Positions 26,468 to 36,108 are shown, counted from the stretch's first letter. The stretch: 64,000 bases of DNA from Candidatus Gastranaerophilales bacterium (GCA_944323955.1 CALUUK010000010.1:1-64000), one strand, 5' to 3'. The notes: generated by a model from the sequence alone, not told the origin. Translations and numbers: made by a program.

Positions 26468-27769
26468 CTATATAATACCTGTTTTACTTAACATACCGGA
26501 AAGTTTCTCAAGTTCTGTCTTACGAACCCGGCGTGCAAAAATTTCTCGTTCTTCCGCAGTCATATTTTTGTTAAAAATTCTTATTACATATTCAAATTCA
26601 GTCTTACCATGATTTTTCTTCACTATATCCTCGTAAAGTTGATTATTATTGTCCAAAAGTGCTGAAAATATCATTTTAAACATTCTATTATGTTTATCAC
26701 TTGTAACTATCTTAATTTCATCTTCTCCGAGTGAAGTAACATCATCATAGCAGCACAGAGAAACGAGGCTGAATGATTTGGATAATCCGTTCAGAACATT
26801 ATCCAGATCCGATCCTTCATACTGCTTACAAATATTATTAAACCTTTCAACATCTTCAGATAATAAAGCGCTTACAATAAGTCTTTGTATTTTATACTGA
26901 CGGTTATTCGCAAGACCGCCTTTTGTTATCTCTCCATAATCAACAACCGTATCAAGAACGGAATTATTATTAACCAGATTTCCGCACACCACAGGATGTT
27001 CGGTCATTTTATCCAACATCATATTTTTTACATAGGAAGTTTTTGCCGTATCATAATCTATAAATTTAGTTACCATAAATCCGTCAAAATCATCTTTTTT
27101 TGCAAACTTACCGAAATAAAAATCCGCGAAATACCCTTTTGGAGCATTATACTTTGCATAAACCGCACTCAATATCTCTGCACCTTTTCCATGTCTCGTA
27201 TAATATCCCAGACCTACGGGGTTTGTAAAAAATGTTTTAACTACAAAATTTTCTTCCCCGACACTCAACTTATATGTCCTTCCTATAGTTCCCTCTCCGA
27301 GGTATTCCATTTTCGTTCTTTCACCTGTTAATTTCTCAAGATTCAAAGCACATTCATCCATTTGTTTTTTATAATTACTATGATGATTGTTTCTTGCGCA
27401 AGTCACGCTACGGGCAAAATTCGCAAACAAATCAAATATTTGATTTGTCCGTTCGGGTATTTCTTCTTTTTTAACATCTTTCGTCCAGTTAAACGGAATA
27501 CTTCCCATAAATCTGCCGGTTTGGGGATACTGTTTTAATATAGTTTCAACCTGTGAAGGAGTCCTCAAGTCACCTGCTGCATATTTTTCCAGATTTGTAA
27601 TTCTGTCCGCTTTATGAACAAAAGGTATATTAAAAGCGGCAAGACTATCTGCCGTATTACTGAGCATGCCTGCATTTTCAAAGATACAATTTTTCTTCCC
27701 GTCTTTCGTGGATTGTGTCGATATACCATCCGGATAATAAATATTGGGACTTTTTAAGAAAACTTTCAT
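26468..27769 (-). CDS. Protein-kinase-like protein
   Basis: Protein of 433 aa with the N-lobe of a protein kinase after a 150-residue unknown region. The Gly loop is LGEGTIGRTYKL (157-168), the ATP Lys is in FVVKTF (K178), a helix-C Glu is likely E198, and the hinge reads GFMVTKFID. The catalytic loop is degenerate: VVCGNLVNNNS replaces the usual HxDxxxxN, but VDYGE (277-279) fits a DFG-like metal site. The C-terminal 150 residues are helical. It has no signal or membrane helix and no FKG leader, although it begins with MKVF. It could be an atypical small-molecule or protein kinase, an effector or a pseudokinase. No clear ribosome site is visible. Confidence 0.7.
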   Translation of the reverse strand: MKVFLKSPNIYYPDGISTQSTKDGKKNCIFENAGMLSNTADSLAAFNIPFVHKADRITNLEKYAAGDLRTPSQVETILKQYPQTGRFMGSIPFNWTKDVKKEEIPERTNQIFDLFANFARSVTCARNNHHSNYKKQMDECALNLEKLTGERTKMEYLGEGTIGRTYKLSVGEENFVVKTFFTNPVGLGYYTRHGKGAEILSAVYAKYNAPKGYFADFYFGKFAKKDDFDGFMVTKFIDYDTAKTSYVKNMMLDKMTEHPVVCGNLVNNNSVLDTVVDYGEITKGGLANNRQYKIQRLIVSALLSEDVERFNNICKQYEGSDLDNVLNGLSKSFSLVSLCCYDDVTSLGEDEIKIVTSDKHNRMFKMIFSALLDNNNQLYEDIVKKNHGKTEFEYVIRIFNKNMTAEEREIFARRVRKTELEKLSGMLSKTGII

Positions 27770-27799
27770 ATTCGTTTAAACACCGGAACATAAAAAAGT

Positions 27800-27828
27800 T
27801 TGCAAGAATATCCGTTTTTAAATAAAAT
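27800..27828 (+). promoter_or_regulatory. Sigma-70-type promoter for cstA-like gene
   Basis: TTGCAA, 17-base spacer, TAAAAT, followed 45 bases later by AAGGGA and the ATG of the carrier gene. Confidence 0.55.
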
Positions 27829-27872
27829 ATGTTCATAACAGCAGCCCGTTAAAACAGAAGGGAAAAGCATAT

Positions 27873-29324
27873 ATGATTACATTTTTCATCGGGATATTAA
27901 TATTATTTTTAGGATATATTTCATATTCTAAATATATTGAAAGCCAATTTTCTCCCGACGAAAGAAATGTCCCTTCAAAAAGTCTGTATAACGGAGTTGA
28001 CTATACTCCGTTATCTTCAACAAAAAATCAATTGATAAATCTGTTAAATATTGCAGGAATGGGACCGATACTGTCAGCGCTGCAAGGAATTGTCTTCGGA
28101 CCTGTTTTCTTTATCATAGTTCCTGTCGGTTGTATTTTAATGGGCTGTGTTCATGATTATTTCAGCGGGATGATTTCAATCAGAAACAAAGGATTACAAA
28201 TTACGCAAATAACAAAAAAATATTTCGGAACCGCATTTTTTAATCTGTTCACGGTTATAGTATCAATAATGTCCGTTCTGTGGGTTACGGTATTCATATA
28301 TGCAGCCGGAGATTTATATCTGGGCAAAATAATGCATCAGACAGATTTTTCTTTCAATAATCCGTATGCGGTCATAATATACATTATTATAGGTCTTTAC
28401 TTTTTTATAATGGCATTATTTCCCATTAATAAGTTAATAGCAAAGGTATATCCCGCAATCGGAATGCTTGTTCTTACGGGATCTGCTTTACTTTTGACAG
28501 GATATATTCTGCATGGGCTCCATATACCCGAGATAGATTTTACCCGTTTAAACTGGCATCCCAAACATTTATCATTTATACCGTTTTTCTTTATGACAGT
28601 AAGCTGCGGACTTTTATCCGGATCTCATGCAACACAAACTGCAATTGTAGCAAGAACAATGAATAACGAATACGAAGGCAGGAAAGTATTTTTTAAAACA
28701 ATGTGTTTTGAAAGTCTTATTGTAATGATATGGGCAGCAGGCGCATTATGTATATATAATTCCCAAATGGTACCTCCTGAAATGGTAGGCACGGTCAATG
28801 TGGTTAACGTCATAGCGAAACAATTCACACCGCTTAATCTTTCATTAATTGTGGTTTTAGCAGTAATTTGTCTTCCTTTAACATCCGGCGACACTGCGCT
28901 AAGAGCATTAAGAATGGTTATTGCGGATGCATTGAACCTTGATCAGAAACCGATTAAAAACAGGTTATTAATTCTTATCCCTTCAATGATTTTTGTATTT
29001 TTATGTTTATATTATGCAAAATCTTTCTCAAATCAATTTGCTTCTTTGTGGCAATATGTTATGTTGTTCAACCAGTTACTGGTTATTCCCACATTTTTGA
29101 TTGCAACAATAATGTTATATAAAAATAAGAAAAATTACCTACTGACATTAATTCCCGGATTATTCTATATATTTATAACACTCTCATTTATATTCAATGC
29201 AAAAATAGGATTAAATTTAAATTTAAATATAGCGGAAGTTCTTGCATTTATAGTTATGATTATAAGTTTATACGCAATTTTAAAAATGTGTAAAAAGCCC
29301 GGAAGCGACAACGAACAAATTTAG
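27873..29324 (+). CDS. CstA-family carrier (short form)
   Basis: Inner-membrane transporter of 483 aa with about 12-14 hydrophobic helices. The N-terminal segment (GYISYSKYIESQFSPDE, then PSKSLYNGVDYTPL) and the motif GPILSALQGIVFGP, as well as HDYFSGMISIRNKG and SGSHATQTAIVARTM, are CstA landmarks. E. coli CstA and BtsT, which import peptides and/or pyruvate, are about 700 aa; this protein belongs to the shorter bacterial form. AAGGGA precedes the ATG. Its end overlaps the end of the converging MBOAT gene by 4 bases. It probably scavenges pyruvate or small peptides in a fermenting host. Confidence 0.88.
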   Translation: MITFFIGILILFLGYISYSKYIESQFSPDERNVPSKSLYNGVDYTPLSSTKNQLINLLNIAGMGPILSALQGIVFGPVFFIIVPVGCILMGCVHDYFSGMISIRNKGLQITQITKKYFGTAFFNLFTVIVSIMSVLWVTVFIYAAGDLYLGKIMHQTDFSFNNPYAVIIYIIIGLYFFIMALFPINKLIAKVYPAIGMLVLTGSALLLTGYILHGLHIPEIDFTRLNWHPKHLSFIPFFFMTVSCGLLSGSHATQTAIVARTMNNEYEGRKVFFKTMCFESLIVMIWAAGALCIYNSQMVPPEMVGTVNVVNVIAKQFTPLNLSLIVVLAVICLPLTSGDTALRALRMVIADALNLDQKPIKNRLLILIPSMIFVFLCLYYAKSFSNQFASLWQYVMLFNQLLVIPTFLIATIMLYKNKKNYLLTLIPGLFYIFITLSFIFNAKIGLNLNLNIAEVLAFIVMIISLYAILKMCKKPGSDNEQI

Positions 29325-30745
29325 AAGTTGAAATAAATAAATTCCGAACCTTTTGTCAAAGATAAAACAGATATGACAAAAACGGTTATTATAAGCATTG
29401 TATAGATTTTATTATCTGCTTGAAGGTATTTTTCCACCAGTTCGTTTGAATTTTTAAAGCAAAAGATGATAATAAGACTTGAAATAAGAAGAACGGCATT
29501 CAATTTAAAATCTGCATTATTAAATAAAAAATTAAAATTATCATAACCTACGGGCAAAAACTCCGCTTTTATTCCGAGCATTGATTTAACGGTAAAAAAG
29601 TACTGGTGAACATGTTTAAGCATTACAAGAGGTGCAATAAACACCATTGTTAAAAATGTTATTAAAACTGCTAACTTCTCGTTAATTTGAATATTTGTTT
29701 TTTTCCATAATTTATTTATACAGACAAATATTCCGTTTAACACACCGTATAAAATGCATGTCCAATTTGCCCCATGCCAGATACCGGTAACAACAAAAAC
29801 AAAAAACAGATTGAAATAAGTTCTCAATGTTCCTCTTCGGCTGCCGCCCATAGGAATATATACATGATATTTTAAGAAACGTCCCATTGTTATGTGCCAT
29901 CTTCTCCAATAGTCGGATATGTCAAGAGATTTATAAGGCGAATCAAAGTTAATCGGCAAAACAATATTAAACAATGCGGCAATTCCCATTGCCATATCGC
30001 AATATCCGGAAAAATCAAAATAACCCTGAATTGCAACAGAAAATGCGAATGCCCAGGAAGTACAAAAATCAACCGAAGAATCCAATAACATATAGTCGCG
30101 TATAAAATCCGTAAAATTATCAGCCAGAAGAACTTTTTTAAACAATCCTACCGTAATAAGGAAAATACCTCTGTATATATTTTCTCTGTTAATTATTTTT
30201 TTTGATACATCCTCAAACTGCGGAATCAATTCTTTAAAAGTACATATCGGCCCTGCTATGAGCTGCGGAAAGAACGAAACAAATAAAGTATAATCAATAA
30301 GATTTGTTTGTTTTGCTTCACCTTTATATAAATCATAAAGGTAAGAAATCTGTTGAAATGTGAAAAAACTTATTCCCAGAGGGAGAAGAATCTTCATTGT
30401 ATCAAAATGAGTTAATGATAACGAATTAAACGTTTCCACCAAAAAATTAAAATATTTATAATAGCAAAGAAGAGAAAGATTACCGACAACACCGAATATC
30501 AACAGTGATTTTTTGATTTTGAACGAAAAATCTTTTTGTATAAAATAACCGGTTATAAAATTAAATAAAACCGAAGATATAATAATCGGCAGATATTCTA
30601 TTTTATAATATGCATAAAAATACAAAGATGCGGCAGTCAACCACAAATTCGCAAATTTTATTAATTTTCCTCTGCAAATCAAGAAATAAACAATAAATAC
30701 TATCGGAAGGAAAATAAATAAAAATTCTACGGAATTAAAAAGCAT
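29321..30745 (-). CDS. MBOAT O-acyltransferase (AlgI/DltB/PatA-like)
   Basis: Membrane-bound O-acyltransferase of 474 aa with around ten membrane segments. Conserved marks are MLFNSVEFLFIFLPIVF at the start, LPLGISFFTFQQISYLYDLYKG, FDFSGYCDMAMGIAALFNI, and the catalytic region FVVTGIWHGANWTCILYG with the invariant His. Members move acetyl or other acyl groups across the inner membrane onto polysaccharides (AlgI, PatA) or teichoic acid. The usual second component (AlgJ/SGNH-type) is not adjacent. It could decorate the glycan made by the operon at 32.8-44.5 kb, which is inference. Confidence 0.92.
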   Translation of the reverse strand: MLFNSVEFLFIFLPIVFIVYFLICRGKLIKFANLWLTAASLYFYAYYKIEYLPIIISSVLFNFITGYFIQKDFSFKIKKSLLIFGVVGNLSLLCYYKYFNFLVETFNSLSLTHFDTMKILLPLGISFFTFQQISYLYDLYKGEAKQTNLIDYTLFVSFFPQLIAGPICTFKELIPQFEDVSKKIINRENIYRGIFLITVGLFKKVLLADNFTDFIRDYMLLDSSVDFCTSWAFAFSVAIQGYFDFSGYCDMAMGIAALFNIVLPINFDSPYKSLDISDYWRRWHITMGRFLKYHVYIPMGGSRRGTLRTYFNLFFVFVVTGIWHGANWTCILYGVLNGIFVCINKLWKKTNIQINEKLAVLITFLTMVFIAPLVMLKHVHQYFFTVKSMLGIKAEFLPVGYDNFNFLFNNADFKLNAVLLISSLIIIFCFKNSNELVEKYLQADNKIYTMLIITVFVISVLSLTKGSEFIYFNF

Positions 30746-30829
30746 TTATAATTTCCAATCTCCTGCGTGCACAATGTAAGATTTATTCTACATTAAACAC
30801 CTTTTATTTTTCAAGCCGGTAAACAGTAA

Positions 30830-32632
30830 TTACAGTCCTTGTCTGTCATTTTTCGGAGAGTGATATATATTATTTATAATTGAGAAAATTAAATTATCCG
30901 TTTCTCTGTATTTTTTAGCTAAATTTCTGTATGTTGTTTTGTCCATATGTTTGACTTTTTCAAAATCATTGATGTCAATGATTTTGGCAAATCTTGCATA
31001 TTGAGCATCTGTCAACTCGCCTTGGCCTCGCAATTGAGCAACAATTCCGGAGATTTTATTCAAAAATTCATCATCAGTCAAATCATAGTCTTCATTATTA
31101 ACCGTCCGTTTTCTTTCATGCCTTTCTGTTTTAGGCGTTCCGTCCGCATTAAATACTCCTTTTTTGACAATATTACCGAATTCGTCATATTTTGTTTCTG
31201 TATAAGATCCGTCATTATTATACTCTTTCCTTATTCTCGGAGTATATCCGTCGGCATGGAAAGTAATTGTTTCTCTTAATTTTTTGTTTTTTGAAAAGAA
31301 ATTAATTCTTGATATATTGCCTGTATATTTGTCATATTCGGTTTCTTTTATTTCTTTTGTTTGGGGATTTATTTCAACATACCTTATTTTTTCACCCGTT
31401 AATACATCAAATTCCACTGCGGACGAAAGTTCACCACGGGCAGTATAAAAATATGTTTCATTGTTTATACCCTCCGTCGTATAACAAACATCCTCATAGG
31501 ACCCGTCTTCATTATAAATTCTTTCGCGCGAAATCCTCTCATCATTTCCTTCATAGAAAAACGTTTCCGATAACAATTTGTTTCCTGCTCTTGTTTCAGC
31601 TTTTACGGCAACATTCGGATTTTCTTTATAGAAGTAAATTTTAACATCTTCTTCATTGTAATAAACACATTCTTTTATAATTGAAGTTCCCGGTTTATAA
31701 ATTGTCTGTCCCGTCATATTTCCGCTGCGGTCATATAAGTTCAGAGTTCTTGTTTTTTCTGTTTTTCCGTCAGGATAATATTCCACAATAAATTCTTCAT
31801 CATTATTTTTGGATATTGTGCTGTATGATTTTCTAGCCCCGGACTCAAAATAAGAAATATCCGTATATTTTGCCCTTCGGGCATCATAACGAATTTTTCT
31901 TGAAAGTACGCCAGAACCTTCAAAATACTCTTCTTGAGATAAAAGTCTTTTGTTTGAGCCGTATTTTTCAACTTTCAGCACCTGTCCCGTTATAATATTA
32001 GTTGTTACATATGCACCCGTATTCTCATCATATTTTCTGTCTTTTACAAGTTCACCGGAATACACTCTCGTGTTCGCCGCCAAATCCACAACACTGACCT
32101 GTTTAATACCCGATTTAATTTCCGTTGTAACTCTTCTTTTTCTGTCATAGTCAGTATCTACAATTCTTGTAATACCGTTTTTTTCATCAATAATTTTTAA
32201 TTGTATCTGTCTGTCATTTTCATCAAATAATTCTTTTTTTACACCTGCACCTTTAATTGTAGTTGTTACTTCAACATTATTGCCGATAACTCTTGTTATA
32301 ACTTCTTTGCCTTCAAGAGGATAAAACTCTTCACTCCTTTTTAATAACCCGTCTTTTCCGTTTATAATATGAATAAAGCTGCCGTCTTCTTTGTTATATT
32401 CAATATGTTCTTTATTGCCAAGGAGTTCAGAACAATCATGTTCAAATACAGGGCCTGAAAATCTGTTAGTACCTGAAAAAGATACCTGATATCTGCCGGA
32501 TATTTCAGATAACGAATTTTTCGGTAATTCATTAATTTCTTTTAATGAGTTTTCTTTAGCCGTATTATTTTTTATACTGCCGGCACTGATTGTATATTCA
32601 TTTTGAAACGGTTTAACAGCGGATACATTCAT
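30830..32632 (-). CDS. Tyr/Asp repeat protein with FSG leader
   Basis: Protein of 600 aa with no recognised enzyme domain. A disordered leader of 54 residues ends in VSFSG (50-54). From about residue 70 to 500 it is a chain of 15-25 residue beta units of the form YxxxGxxxxxxxYxxxG, for example YDEFGNIVKKGVFNADG and YNEDGSYEDV. These are like YwqK/MORN-type or YD repeats and should fold as a long beta sheet or solenoid. The C-terminal 90 residues are helical (TDDEFLNKISGIVAQLRG). AAAAGGAATG lies before the ATG. No signal peptide is visible, so if it is exported the route is unknown. A binding or scaffold role is plausible. Confidence 0.7.
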   Translation of the reverse strand: MNVSAVKPFQNEYTISAGSIKNNTAKENSLKEINELPKNSLSEISGRYQVSFSGTNRFSGPVFEHDCSELLGNKEHIEYNKEDGSFIHIINGKDGLLKRSEEFYPLEGKEVITRVIGNNVEVTTTIKGAGVKKELFDENDRQIQLKIIDEKNGITRIVDTDYDRKRRVTTEIKSGIKQVSVVDLAANTRVYSGELVKDRKYDENTGAYVTTNIITGQVLKVEKYGSNKRLLSQEEYFEGSGVLSRKIRYDARRAKYTDISYFESGARKSYSTISKNNDEEFIVEYYPDGKTEKTRTLNLYDRSGNMTGQTIYKPGTSIIKECVYYNEEDVKIYFYKENPNVAVKAETRAGNKLLSETFFYEGNDERISRERIYNEDGSYEDVCYTTEGINNETYFYTARGELSSAVEFDVLTGEKIRYVEINPQTKEIKETEYDKYTGNISRINFFSKNKKLRETITFHADGYTPRIRKEYNNDGSYTETKYDEFGNIVKKGVFNADGTPKTERHERKRTVNNEDYDLTDDEFLNKISGIVAQLRGQGELTDAQYARFAKIIDINDFEKVKHMDKTTYRNLAKKYRETDNLIFSIINNIYHSPKNDRQGL

Positions 32633-32780
32633 TACTACATTCCTTTTTTATCACACAGGTATAAATAAGCGGAAAAGAAAAAATATGCTACTTTTTTATA
32701 TTTTTTGTTAAATAATGTTAAATATAAGAAATTAAGCAAAAGAAAAAATCTCAAAATCAAATATTAACAGCAGAAAAAAC

Positions 32781-32809
32781 TTGTGAATACGCCTCTTTTC
32801 TGGTATCTT
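32781..32809 (+). promoter_or_regulatory. Promoter of the glycan operon
   Basis: TTGTGA, 17-base spacer, TATCTT with TGG just before the -10. It lies 29 bases upstream of the first gene of the long plus-strand glycan operon. There is no other good candidate in the 200-base gap. Confidence 0.55.
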
Positions 32810-32837
32810 GTTATTAACATATATTCCGAGGAACTCT

Positions 32838-33239
32838 ATGAATTATAAACTCATCAATATGAAAGTGTTTGGCGACGAAAGAGGCAAATTAATTTCACTT
32901 GAAGGGAACAAAAACGTTCCTTTTGAAATTAAAAGAGTTTACTGGATATTTGATACGGTTCCAAATTTTAACAGAGGAATGCATGCACATAAAAATATGG
33001 AGCAAATCATTGTTGCAATGGACGGAGCCTGCCAATTTGTATTAGACGACGGCAAAACAAGAGAAACTCTATGGCTTAACAGACCGGATATAGGACTTTA
33101 TATCGGAAAAAATATGTGGAGAGAAATGAAAAACTTTTCATACGGCTGCAAATTAATGGTTCTTGCATCCGATTATTATGATGAAAGCGAATATATAAGA
33201 AGTTATGATGCATTTCTTAAGGAGCTTAACAATGCCTAA
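32838..33239 (+). CDS. TDP-4-keto-6-deoxyhexose 3,4-ketoisomerase (FdtA/WxcM-like)
   Basis: Cupin-fold sugar isomerase of 133 aa. It moves the keto group of dTDP-4-keto-6-deoxyglucose from C4 to C3, the first step to 3-amino-3,6-dideoxy sugars. ATG 32838 follows GAGGAA; the upstream in-frame ATG at 32808 has no site. The family hallmark RGMHAHK is present with His49 and His51, the same numbers as the catalytic pair of FdtA, and FGDERGKLISLE is the conserved start. The matching aminotransferase lies at 37065. Whether the product is the galacto (Fuc3N) or gluco (Qui3N) form cannot be told. Confidence 0.9.
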   Translation: MNYKLINMKVFGDERGKLISLEGNKNVPFEIKRVYWIFDTVPNFNRGMHAHKNMEQIIVAMDGACQFVLDDGKTRETLWLNRPDIGLYIGKNMWREMKNFSYGCKLMVLASDYYDESEYIRSYDAFLKELNNA

Positions 33240-34287
33240 AGCTGTTATGAATAATACAAAAATAAAGGGTATTTCCACCGTAGTTCCAAGAAAAGAAGTC
33301 TCATTATTGGATGATAAAAACTTATATAACGGTGATGAAAAAAAAATCAAAAGAGTAATAGAATCTTCGGGATTTTTAAAAAGACGAGTTGCAGATAAAT
33401 CCACAACTACTTCTGATTTATGTGAATTTGCGGCAAAAAAACTTATTGAACAACTTAATATAGATGTTTCAAGCATAGACGGACTTATTTTTTCGAGTTA
33501 TACCCCTGATTATATAATGCCTGCGACATCTTATGTTTTACATAAAAAATTAGGCTTAAGTGAAAATTGTATATGTATGGATGTACCGCAAGCCTGTTCG
33601 GGATATGTACTTGGGCTTTATCAATCATCTATGATGCTAAATTCCGGATGCAAAAAAATTCTTCTTCTTGCAGGAGACACTTTTTCCAAATTCACTGATA
33701 TGTTTAGGGATAATTCGGCGCCTGTATTTGGAGACGCCGCATCCGCAACCCTTTTGGAATATGATGAATCCGCAGAACCTATATATTTTGATATAAAATC
33801 TGACGGAACAAAATATGAATCTTTAATTTGCAAAAACGGAGGATTCAGACATCCCCCTTCACCGCTTGATTTTTATGAAAACAAAGAATACAAATATAAT
33901 GCAAAGATGCAAGGAGCCGAGATATTTAATTTTACTATTGAAAAAATCCCTGTATCAATTTCGGAAGTGTTGGAGTTTTCAAACACCGACAAAAGCTCAG
34001 TTGATCTGTTTATTTTGCATCAGGCAAATAAATTTATTTTAAACAATATTGCGCAAACTCTAAACATAGACACTGCCAAAATGCCAATGGGAAATATAAC
34101 AAAATACGGAAATCAGTGCGGTGCTTCAATACCATGTACAATATCCGAAATACTTAATGAAAAAACTTTAGATACAAAATTAAAATTACTAATATCCGGC
34201 TTCGGCGCAGGATTAAGCTGGGCTAGCGCCGTTATTACTTTTGATAAAGTTTGGTGTTCAAAAGTTCTTGAATATGAGGAGAAATAA
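33232..34287 (+). CDS. 3-oxoacyl-ACP synthase III (KAS III)-like
   Basis: FabH-type condensing enzyme of 351 aa, from an ATG preceded by AAGGAG; upstream in-frame ATG 33205 lies inside the previous gene. The catalytic triad is visible: Cys122 in VPQACSGYVLG, His263 in FILHQANKF and Asn294 in KYGNQCGAS. It overlaps the ketoisomerase gene by 8 bases and touches an ACP gene. Its place inside a sugar operon argues for making a dedicated acyl group (for example 3-hydroxy- or 3-oxo-butyryl) that is put on an amino sugar, rather than for general fatty-acid synthesis. That substrate idea is inference. Confidence 0.9.
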   Translation: MPKAVMNNTKIKGISTVVPRKEVSLLDDKNLYNGDEKKIKRVIESSGFLKRRVADKSTTTSDLCEFAAKKLIEQLNIDVSSIDGLIFSSYTPDYIMPATSYVLHKKLGLSENCICMDVPQACSGYVLGLYQSSMMLNSGCKKILLLAGDTFSKFTDMFRDNSAPVFGDAASATLLEYDESAEPIYFDIKSDGTKYESLICKNGGFRHPPSPLDFYENKEYKYNAKMQGAEIFNFTIEKIPVSISEVLEFSNTDKSSVDLFILHQANKFILNNIAQTLNIDTAKMPMGNITKYGNQCGASIPCTISEILNEKTLDTKLKLLISGFGAGLSWASAVITFDKVWCSKVLEYEEK

Positions 34288-34520
34288 TGAAAAGAGAAGA
34301 TTTTTTTAATCTGATAATAACAAGATGTGCACTTGAAGATAAAGAAAGTATTACCCCCGAGACACAAACAAAAACTACACAATGGGATTCTTTGGATGTA
34401 ATAACACTTTTAAGCCTTTTTAAACAGTACTGTAATATGACAGTGAGCATTGAAACACTTGAACAGTGTAATTCATTTAATGATATTCTGGATTTAGCGG
34501 GAAGCAAATATGAAAACTAA
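34287..34520 (+). CDS. Acyl carrier protein
   Basis: Acyl carrier protein of 77 aa, the normal size. Ser35 in TQWDSLDVITLL is the 4'-phosphopantetheine site (DSL motif); the flanking helices fit the four-helix ACP fold. The start codon overlaps the KAS III stop (TAATG) and GAGGAG lies upstream. It should hold the acyl chain for the KAS III before it and the acyltransferase after it. Confidence 0.92.
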   Translation: MKREDFFNLIITRCALEDKESITPETQTKTTQWDSLDVITLLSLFKQYCNMTVSIETLEQCNSFNDILDLAGSKYEN

Positions 34521-35181
34521 AAAAATTTTAATTGTAGGAACAGGAGAAACAGCGGATTTAGCTTATGAATATTTCACATATGACAGTGAATATGAAGTTT
34601 GCGGTTTTTGCGTAAACAGGCAATATATAAAAGAGAACCAAAAATGCGGACTTAATATAACTGCAATTGAAGATATAGAAGATAAATATGACAAAGAAAA
34701 ATATCATCTTTTTGTTGCAATTGCAAGTTCAAAGCTAAATTATGACAGAACAAAAGTTTATAACGAACTAAAAAACAAAGGTTGGAAATTTGCAAGTTAT
34801 ATAAGCTCAAAAGCCTTTGTATGGCACAATGCTCAAATAGGAGAGAACTGTTTTATTCTTGAAAATAATACAATTCAACCGTTTACAAAAGTCGGAAACA
34901 ATGTAACGATGTGGAGTTCAAATCACCTTGGGCATCGTTCCGTCATAAAAGATAATTGCTTTATAACTTCACATGTAGTAATTTCGGGATTTTGCGAAAT
35001 AGGAGAAAATACATTTATAGGCGTAAATAGTACAATTGCAGATAATATAAAAATTGCAAAGGATAATTTTATCGCAATGAGTGCTGTTGTAAACAAAAAT
35101 ACTGAAGAAAACGGATTATATACCGGTAACCCTGCAAAAAAGGCAGGAATCAGTGCTAAAGAATATTTTGGAGTTTTATAA
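34510..35181 (+). CDS. Sugar acyltransferase, PglD/NeuD-like left-handed beta helix
   Basis: Acyltransferase of 223 aa. The N-terminal Rossmann-like domain (KKILIVGTGETADLAYEYF) binds the UDP- or dTDP-sugar. From about residue 100 hexapeptide repeats (NAQIGENCFILENNTIQPFTKVGNN, then SNHLGHRSVIKDNC) form a left-handed beta helix. The His in NHLGH is the likely catalytic base, as in PglD. It overlaps the ACP gene by 11 bases. It probably N- or O-acylates the amino sugar made by the FdtA/FdtB-like pair, using acyl-ACP or acyl-CoA. Confidence 0.88.
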   Translation: MKTKKILIVGTGETADLAYEYFTYDSEYEVCGFCVNRQYIKENQKCGLNITAIEDIEDKYDKEKYHLFVAIASSKLNYDRTKVYNELKNKGWKFASYISSKAFVWHNAQIGENCFILENNTIQPFTKVGNNVTMWSSNHLGHRSVIKDNCFITSHVVISGFCEIGENTFIGVNSTIADNIKIAKDNFIAMSAVVNKNTEENGLYTGNPAKKAGISAKEYFGVL

Positions 35182-36108
35182 ATGGCAGAATGGACAAAAA
35201 AGGGTTTAATATATTGTCCCGACGGAACAATTGATTGGATGAATAATTCTGTTCTAACCCCGACACCTTATTTATTAAATGAGGAAACAATAAGAATATA
35301 TGCTGCATTCAGAGACAAAACAGGTATTGGCAGAATAGGATATATTGATACTGAAGCAAAAAACCCCTCAAACATAATTAAAATCTCAAAAAAACCCGTA
35401 CTTAATATAGGCACTGACGGATGTTTTGATGATAACGGAGTCATTTTAGGTGACGTTTTAAACGTAAACGGAAACATATATATGTACTATGTTGCCTTCC
35501 AACATGTTCAAAAAGCCAAGTTTTATGCGTTTTCGGGTTTAGCAATAAGCAAAGACGGCGGTGAAACATTTAAAAGAGTAAAACGTACTCCCGTAATGGA
35601 CAGAACGGAAGAAGGTATTTTCGGAAGATGTATTCATACCGTTATATATGATAAGAAACAAGAATTATTCAGGGTCTGGTATTCGGTAATTTTTGACTGG
35701 ACATATATAAATAATATCCCTTATCCTGCTTATGATATTAAGTATATTGAGTCAAAAGACGGCATTCATTTTGAGGAAGAAGGTATTCAATGCATAAAAT
35801 GCAATAAAAACGAATACAGAATCGGCCGCCCCAGAGTCAGAATACTGTCTGACGGTAAATATGAAATGAGATATACCTCAGATACTTATAATAAAGAATA
35901 TATATCAGGATATGCCGAATCTCCTGACGGTATAATATGGGAAAGAAAAGACAATCTGGGCTGGCTTAAAAAAAGTGAATCCGGTTTTGATAATGAAATG
36001 GCATGTTATCCTGTCGTAATTGATACAAAATACGGAACATATATGTTTTATGACGGAAACGGAATGGGGCTTAGCGGATTTGGATATGCCAAAAAGGATA
36101 TAAAATGA
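35182..36108 (+). CDS. Five-bladed propeller glycosidase-like protein
   Basis: Protein of 308 aa with the repeated beta-blade pattern of GH43/GH32/GH130-like folds. Examples are RIYAAFRDKTGIGRIGYID, NIYMYYVAFQHV, LAISKDGGETFKRV, RVWYSVIFDWTY and YMFYDGNGMGLSGFGYA. Many blades end in Asp or Glu residues facing the central pocket, but I cannot assign the catalytic acids with confidence. There is no signal peptide, so it would act in the cytosol on precursor sugars or be a non-catalytic sugar-binding protein. GGAG lies 8 bases before the ATG. The next gene overlaps it by 4 bases. Confidence 0.75.
   Translation: MAEWTKKGLIYCPDGTIDWMNNSVLTPTPYLLNEETIRIYAAFRDKTGIGRIGYIDTEAKNPSNIIKISKKPVLNIGTDGCFDDNGVILGDVLNVNGNIYMYYVAFQHVQKAKFYAFSGLAISKDGGETFKRVKRTPVMDRTEEGIFGRCIHTVIYDKKQELFRVWYSVIFDWTYINNIPYPAYDIKYIESKDGIHFEEEGIQCIKCNKNEYRIGRPRVRILSDGKYEMRYTSDTYNKEYISGYAESPDGIIWERKDNLGWLKKSESGFDNEMACYPVVIDTKYGTYMFYDGNGMGLSGFGYAKKDIK

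Noticed and set aside
26885-27331. Plus-strand open frame of 148 codons opposite the kinase-like gene
   Set aside because: Low-complexity hydrophobic/aromatic sequence with no ribosome site; the minus frame shows kinase motifs.
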